Source: UBA7398 sp947491605 (lineage in GTDB: Bacteria > Actinomycetota > Actinomycetes > Nanopelagicales > Nanopelagicaceae). From it: a stretch of 25,761 nucleotides of DNA. The notes beneath the pieces were generated by a model. That model was given only the letters and a program-made list of their open reading frames with translations, searched no databases and was not told the origin of the DNA. The DNA lies in the NCBI GenBank assembly GCA_947491605.1, contig CANLJW010000017.1, positions 1 through 25,761 of the forward strand. The letters are read 5' to 3'. Below are positions 23,601-25,761 of this stretch, one piece after another. The position numbers and the translations under genes were made by a program. How positions within the stretch are numbered: position 1 is the stretch's first letter; every line of letters starts with the position of its first letter.

Positions 23601-24881
23601 TTAAGCAAGCCGCACTTGCGAACTTTGAGATTCGCTAGAAAGCACACGGTCATATACATCGAGCATGCCGCGCGCCGTTGCATCCCAACCAAAGTGCGAT
23701 GCATGTTCGACCGCTCCCATAGAAAGCAACAACCGCTTCTGTGGCTCGGAAAGTAGGCGTGAAATAACGGCTGACCAAGCTTTTGGATCGTGGCCATCAA
23801 CTAAGGACCCAGAAATACCGTCAGAGATAGCAGTTCTTAAACCACCAACTGCAGTTGCTACAACAGGTGTTCCGCAAGCTTGGGCTTCAAGTGCAACTAA
23901 GCCGAATGATTCACTATATGAAGGTACGCAAACTAAATCCGCAGCACGATACCAATCTGGCAAATCTGCGCTAACTACCGGAGGTACAAAATGCACAATA
24001 TCTGCGATTCCGAGAAACTTTGCTAAATTCTTTAAATTTGTTGGTTCGGATGTTCCGTTTCCAGAAGCGCCACCAATAATCATTACCGCTAATTTTGCAC
24101 GGAGATGCGGTGAATGCATCACCATTTCAGCAGCGGCCCGCACTAAAACATCAGGACCCTTATGTGCTTGAATCCGCCCCACAAAAGTTAGAACTAGCGC
24201 ATCCGGTGCAATCTTTAACTTTTCACGAGATGCTTTCTTGCCGACTCCAATTTTAAATCTTCCCAAATCAACTCCAGGTGTAACCACAAAAACATTATCT
24301 GGGCAGGCATCGTAAAGTGAAACCAAACTTGCCGCTTCAGCATCAGTATTTGCAATCAGAGCTTTTGCCGCATGGACAACTTGTTCTTCGCCGATAGCTC
24401 GAGTAGTTGGCTCCGGAGTTTCACCATCGGCTAACGCTAAATTCTTAACTTTAGCCATCGTGTGCATGGTGTGAACCAACGGAATCCCCAAACGTTCTGA
24501 AACCATCCAACCGAGTTGGCCTGAGATCCAATAATGGGAATGAATTAAATCGTAATAACCACGCGGTAAATTCGCTTCCACGTGCATAAAAGAAGAAGTA
24601 AGCGCACATAGTTGGGATGGCAATTCGTCTTTAGAGATACCTTCGTAAGGACCAGCTTCAATATGTCGAACATTCACCCCAGGAGCAATCTCAACTCTTT
24701 CAGGCAAACCAGATTTCGTTGACCGAGTAAAGATATCTACCTCTACTCCGGAAGCTGCCATTTTCTTAGCGCTCTCGACCACATAAACATTCATGCCGCC
24801 AGCATCACCAGTACCCGCTTGATCAAGCGGAGAGGTATGCAACATTAAAGTTGCGATTCGATTTGCTGATTTTTTAGCCAT
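23601..24881 (-). CDS. mshA: D-inositol-3-phosphate glycosyltransferase, first step of mycothiol synthesis
   Basis: 426 residues from MAKKSANRIATLMLH. GT-B, family GT4. The N-terminal loop is LDQAGTGDAGGMNVYV, followed by IHSHYWISGQLGW, HTMHTMAKVKN, FVGRIQAHKGPDVLV and the donor site YSESFGLVALEAQACGTPVVAT (EX7E). The enzyme joins GlcNAc from UDP-GlcNAc to inositol-3-phosphate. The reading can be extended upstream to 24956, but those 25 residues lie inside the asparaginase gene and match nothing in the family. The ATG at 24881 overlaps the asparaginase stop by eight bases. A TACACT hexamer eight bases upstream is a possible promoter. Mycothiol synthesis is a hallmark of actinobacteria. Confidence 0.92.
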   Translation of the reverse strand: MAKKSANRIATLMLHTSPLDQAGTGDAGGMNVYVVESAKKMAASGVEVDIFTRSTKSGLPERVEIAPGVNVRHIEAGPYEGISKDELPSQLCALTSSFMHVEANLPRGYYDLIHSHYWISGQLGWMVSERLGIPLVHTMHTMAKVKNLALADGETPEPTTRAIGEEQVVHAAKALIANTDAEAASLVSLYDACPDNVFVVTPGVDLGRFKIGVGKKASREKLKIAPDALVLTFVGRIQAHKGPDVLVRAAAEMVMHSPHLRAKLAVMIIGGASGNGTSEPTNLKNLAKFLGIADIVHFVPPVVSADLPDWYRAADLVCVPSYSESFGLVALEAQACGTPVVATAVGGLRTAISDGISGSLVDGHDPKAWSAVISRLLSEPQKRLLLSMGAVEHASHFGWDATARGMLDVYDRVLSSESQSSQVRLA

Positions 24882-25761
24882 GATGCAAAAGTGTACTAGC
24901 GCGAATTTCTCCCACAACCTGGCCGCCGCCGAATACCTTTTCAGGCTCAAATTCAACCTTGATTCCCATTCTTGCTAAGCCAGCTGCCATTAATTGTGCT
25001 GCACCGCGGAATGATCCATCGCTAATTTTCCAAACCAGGGTTTGGCCATCTTGCAACGAAAGAACTACTACGCCTTCAGCGCCATCTTTACAGAACAACC
25101 CCGGAACTTTTTGCATTGCCAAAGTTGGTAATCGTCCTTCACCAGAAACCATTATTGGAAAATTCCGACATGCGTTTACTACTTCTTGATGTACTGGATC
25201 CTTTGAAACTGTAAGTGCATGAATTGCTTTAGCTAAACCGGTTAAGGAGATTGCAAATAGCGGAGCGCCGCAACCATCTACCGCAACTTGGGAAACTTTC
25301 TCGCCTGATAATTGTTCCAACTCTTTTCGGTATGCAAGTTGCAACTCATGGTTTGGAGTTAAATAGGTAGAGATATCCCAACCATTAAGCGCGCAAGTTG
25401 CGACCATTCCAGAATGTTTTCCACTGCAATTTGCAGCTAACGAGGTTGGGGCGCCATTTCCCCACGCCCTTCGCTCTTTCTCGCCCAGTGGTTTATCTGG
25501 TGTATTTTTCAGAGCGCTTTCATCGAGGCCCACGGACTTTAAAATCGCTAGCGCGCCATCCATATGTTCGGATGTTCCAGCATGACTTGAGCAAACTAGC
25601 GCTAATAATTTTGGATCTAATTTCAAACCGCTTCGCACCATTGCGGAAGCTTGAATTGCTTTGATAGCAGATCTTGGATACATCGCATGCTTTGTAGAAC
25701 CAAGTGAAAGTCTTTCACGACCATCAGCGCCAAGAATTAATAAATGCCCGCTATGAACCGA
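24874..25761 (-). CDS. L-asparaginase, type II thermolabile family (PF06089), start beyond the window
   Basis: 295 residues of the C-terminal part; the frame remains open to the last base of the window, so the N-terminus is missing. Family blocks: HLLILGADGRERLSLGSTKHAMYPRSAIKAIQA, LVCSSHAGTSEHMDGAL, ANCSGKHSGMVATC with the catalytic-type Lys, QVAVDGCGAPLFA and SGEGRLPTLAMQ. The family, typified by Rhizobium etli AsnA, hydrolyses asparagine to aspartate and ammonia and is unrelated to E. coli AnsA/AnsB. It overlaps mshA by eight bases at its 3' end and is the most upstream gene of the mshA - ybjN - gpmA run visible here. Confidence 0.9.
   Translation of the reverse strand, partial: SVHSGHLLILGADGRERLSLGSTKHAMYPRSAIKAIQASAMVRSGLKLDPKLLALVCSSHAGTSEHMDGALAILKSVGLDESALKNTPDKPLGEKERRAWGNGAPTSLAANCSGKHSGMVATCALNGWDISTYLTPNHELQLAYRKELEQLSGEKVSQVAVDGCGAPLFAISLTGLAKAIHALTVSKDPVHQEVVNACRNFPIMVSGEGRLPTLAMQKVPGLFCKDGAEGVVVLSLQDGQTLVWKISDGSFRGAAQLMAAGLARMGIKVEFEPEKVFGGGQVVGEIRASTLLHHG

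Noticed and set aside
23665..24171. A 168-codon plus-strand open frame
   Set aside because: It is antisense to mshA and shows no recognisable domain.
24882..24956. 25-residue N-terminal extension of MshA
   Set aside because: It lies entirely within the asparaginase coding region and does not resemble MshA N-termini; the ATG at 24881 fits better.
1..25761. tRNA, rRNA, CRISPR, insertion sequence, toxin-antitoxin or defence genes
   Set aside because: No direct-repeat arrays, transposase motifs, terminal inverted repeats or structural RNA signatures were seen by eye; the intergenic space is too small for most of them.

Overview
The window looks like a chromosomal segment of a small-genome, AT-rich actinobacterium, most like the freshwater planktonic acI group (Nanopelagicales). 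This placement is inferred from gene content, gene order and base composition, not from a database search. Actinobacterial markers are mshA (mycothiol synthesis), CarD, SenX3/RegX3, a MutT1-type Nudix-RHG fusion and an actinobacterial YbjN protein. The DNA is AT-rich by eye, unlike most actinobacteria. Twenty-three protein genes fill almost every base. No RNA gene, CRISPR array, insertion sequence or prophage was seen, and no gene-free stretch exceeds about 155 bases.

Layout. 1-1904: the 5' part of an indolepyruvate:ferredoxin oxidoreductase-like gene (minus), divergent from a cyclase-family metal hydrolase. The only clear intrinsic terminator of the window follows the hydrolase. 1959-5626: two divergent paralogous FAD amine-oxidase/phytoene-desaturase-like oxidoreductases and a hot-dog thioesterase. 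5687-11048: a polyphosphate block, with a GT28-like glycosyltransferase overlapping ppx (plus) and facing a ppk1 - mutT1-like operon (minus). 11199-14198: a GH2 beta-galactosidase. 14200-19143 (minus): the operon carD - ispDF - cysS - rlmB - SGNH hydrolase. 19277-22337: a lipoprotein, senX3-regX3 and phoU. 22339-25761 (minus): asparaginase - mshA - ybjN - gpmA. From memory, the order mshA-ybjN-gpm-senX3-regX3 is mycobacterial. The linkage of phoU, the two-component system, a lipoprotein, carD, ispD/ispF and cysS resembles Streptomyces.

The connecting theme is phosphate. SenX3/RegX3, PhoU, Ppk1 and Ppx lie within 17 kb. The senX3-phoU divergent promoter carries a PHO-box-like direct repeat phased on 11 bases. 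SenX3 appears to lack its membrane segment. Six genes share one promoter design: a TANNNT -10 box exactly six bases before the start codon, which implies leaderless transcripts. Five of six convergent gene pairs overlap or lie within 3 bases of each other with no visible terminator.

Most of the window is conserved housekeeping. I found no convincing new multi-gene system; the notable points are regulatory and architectural.
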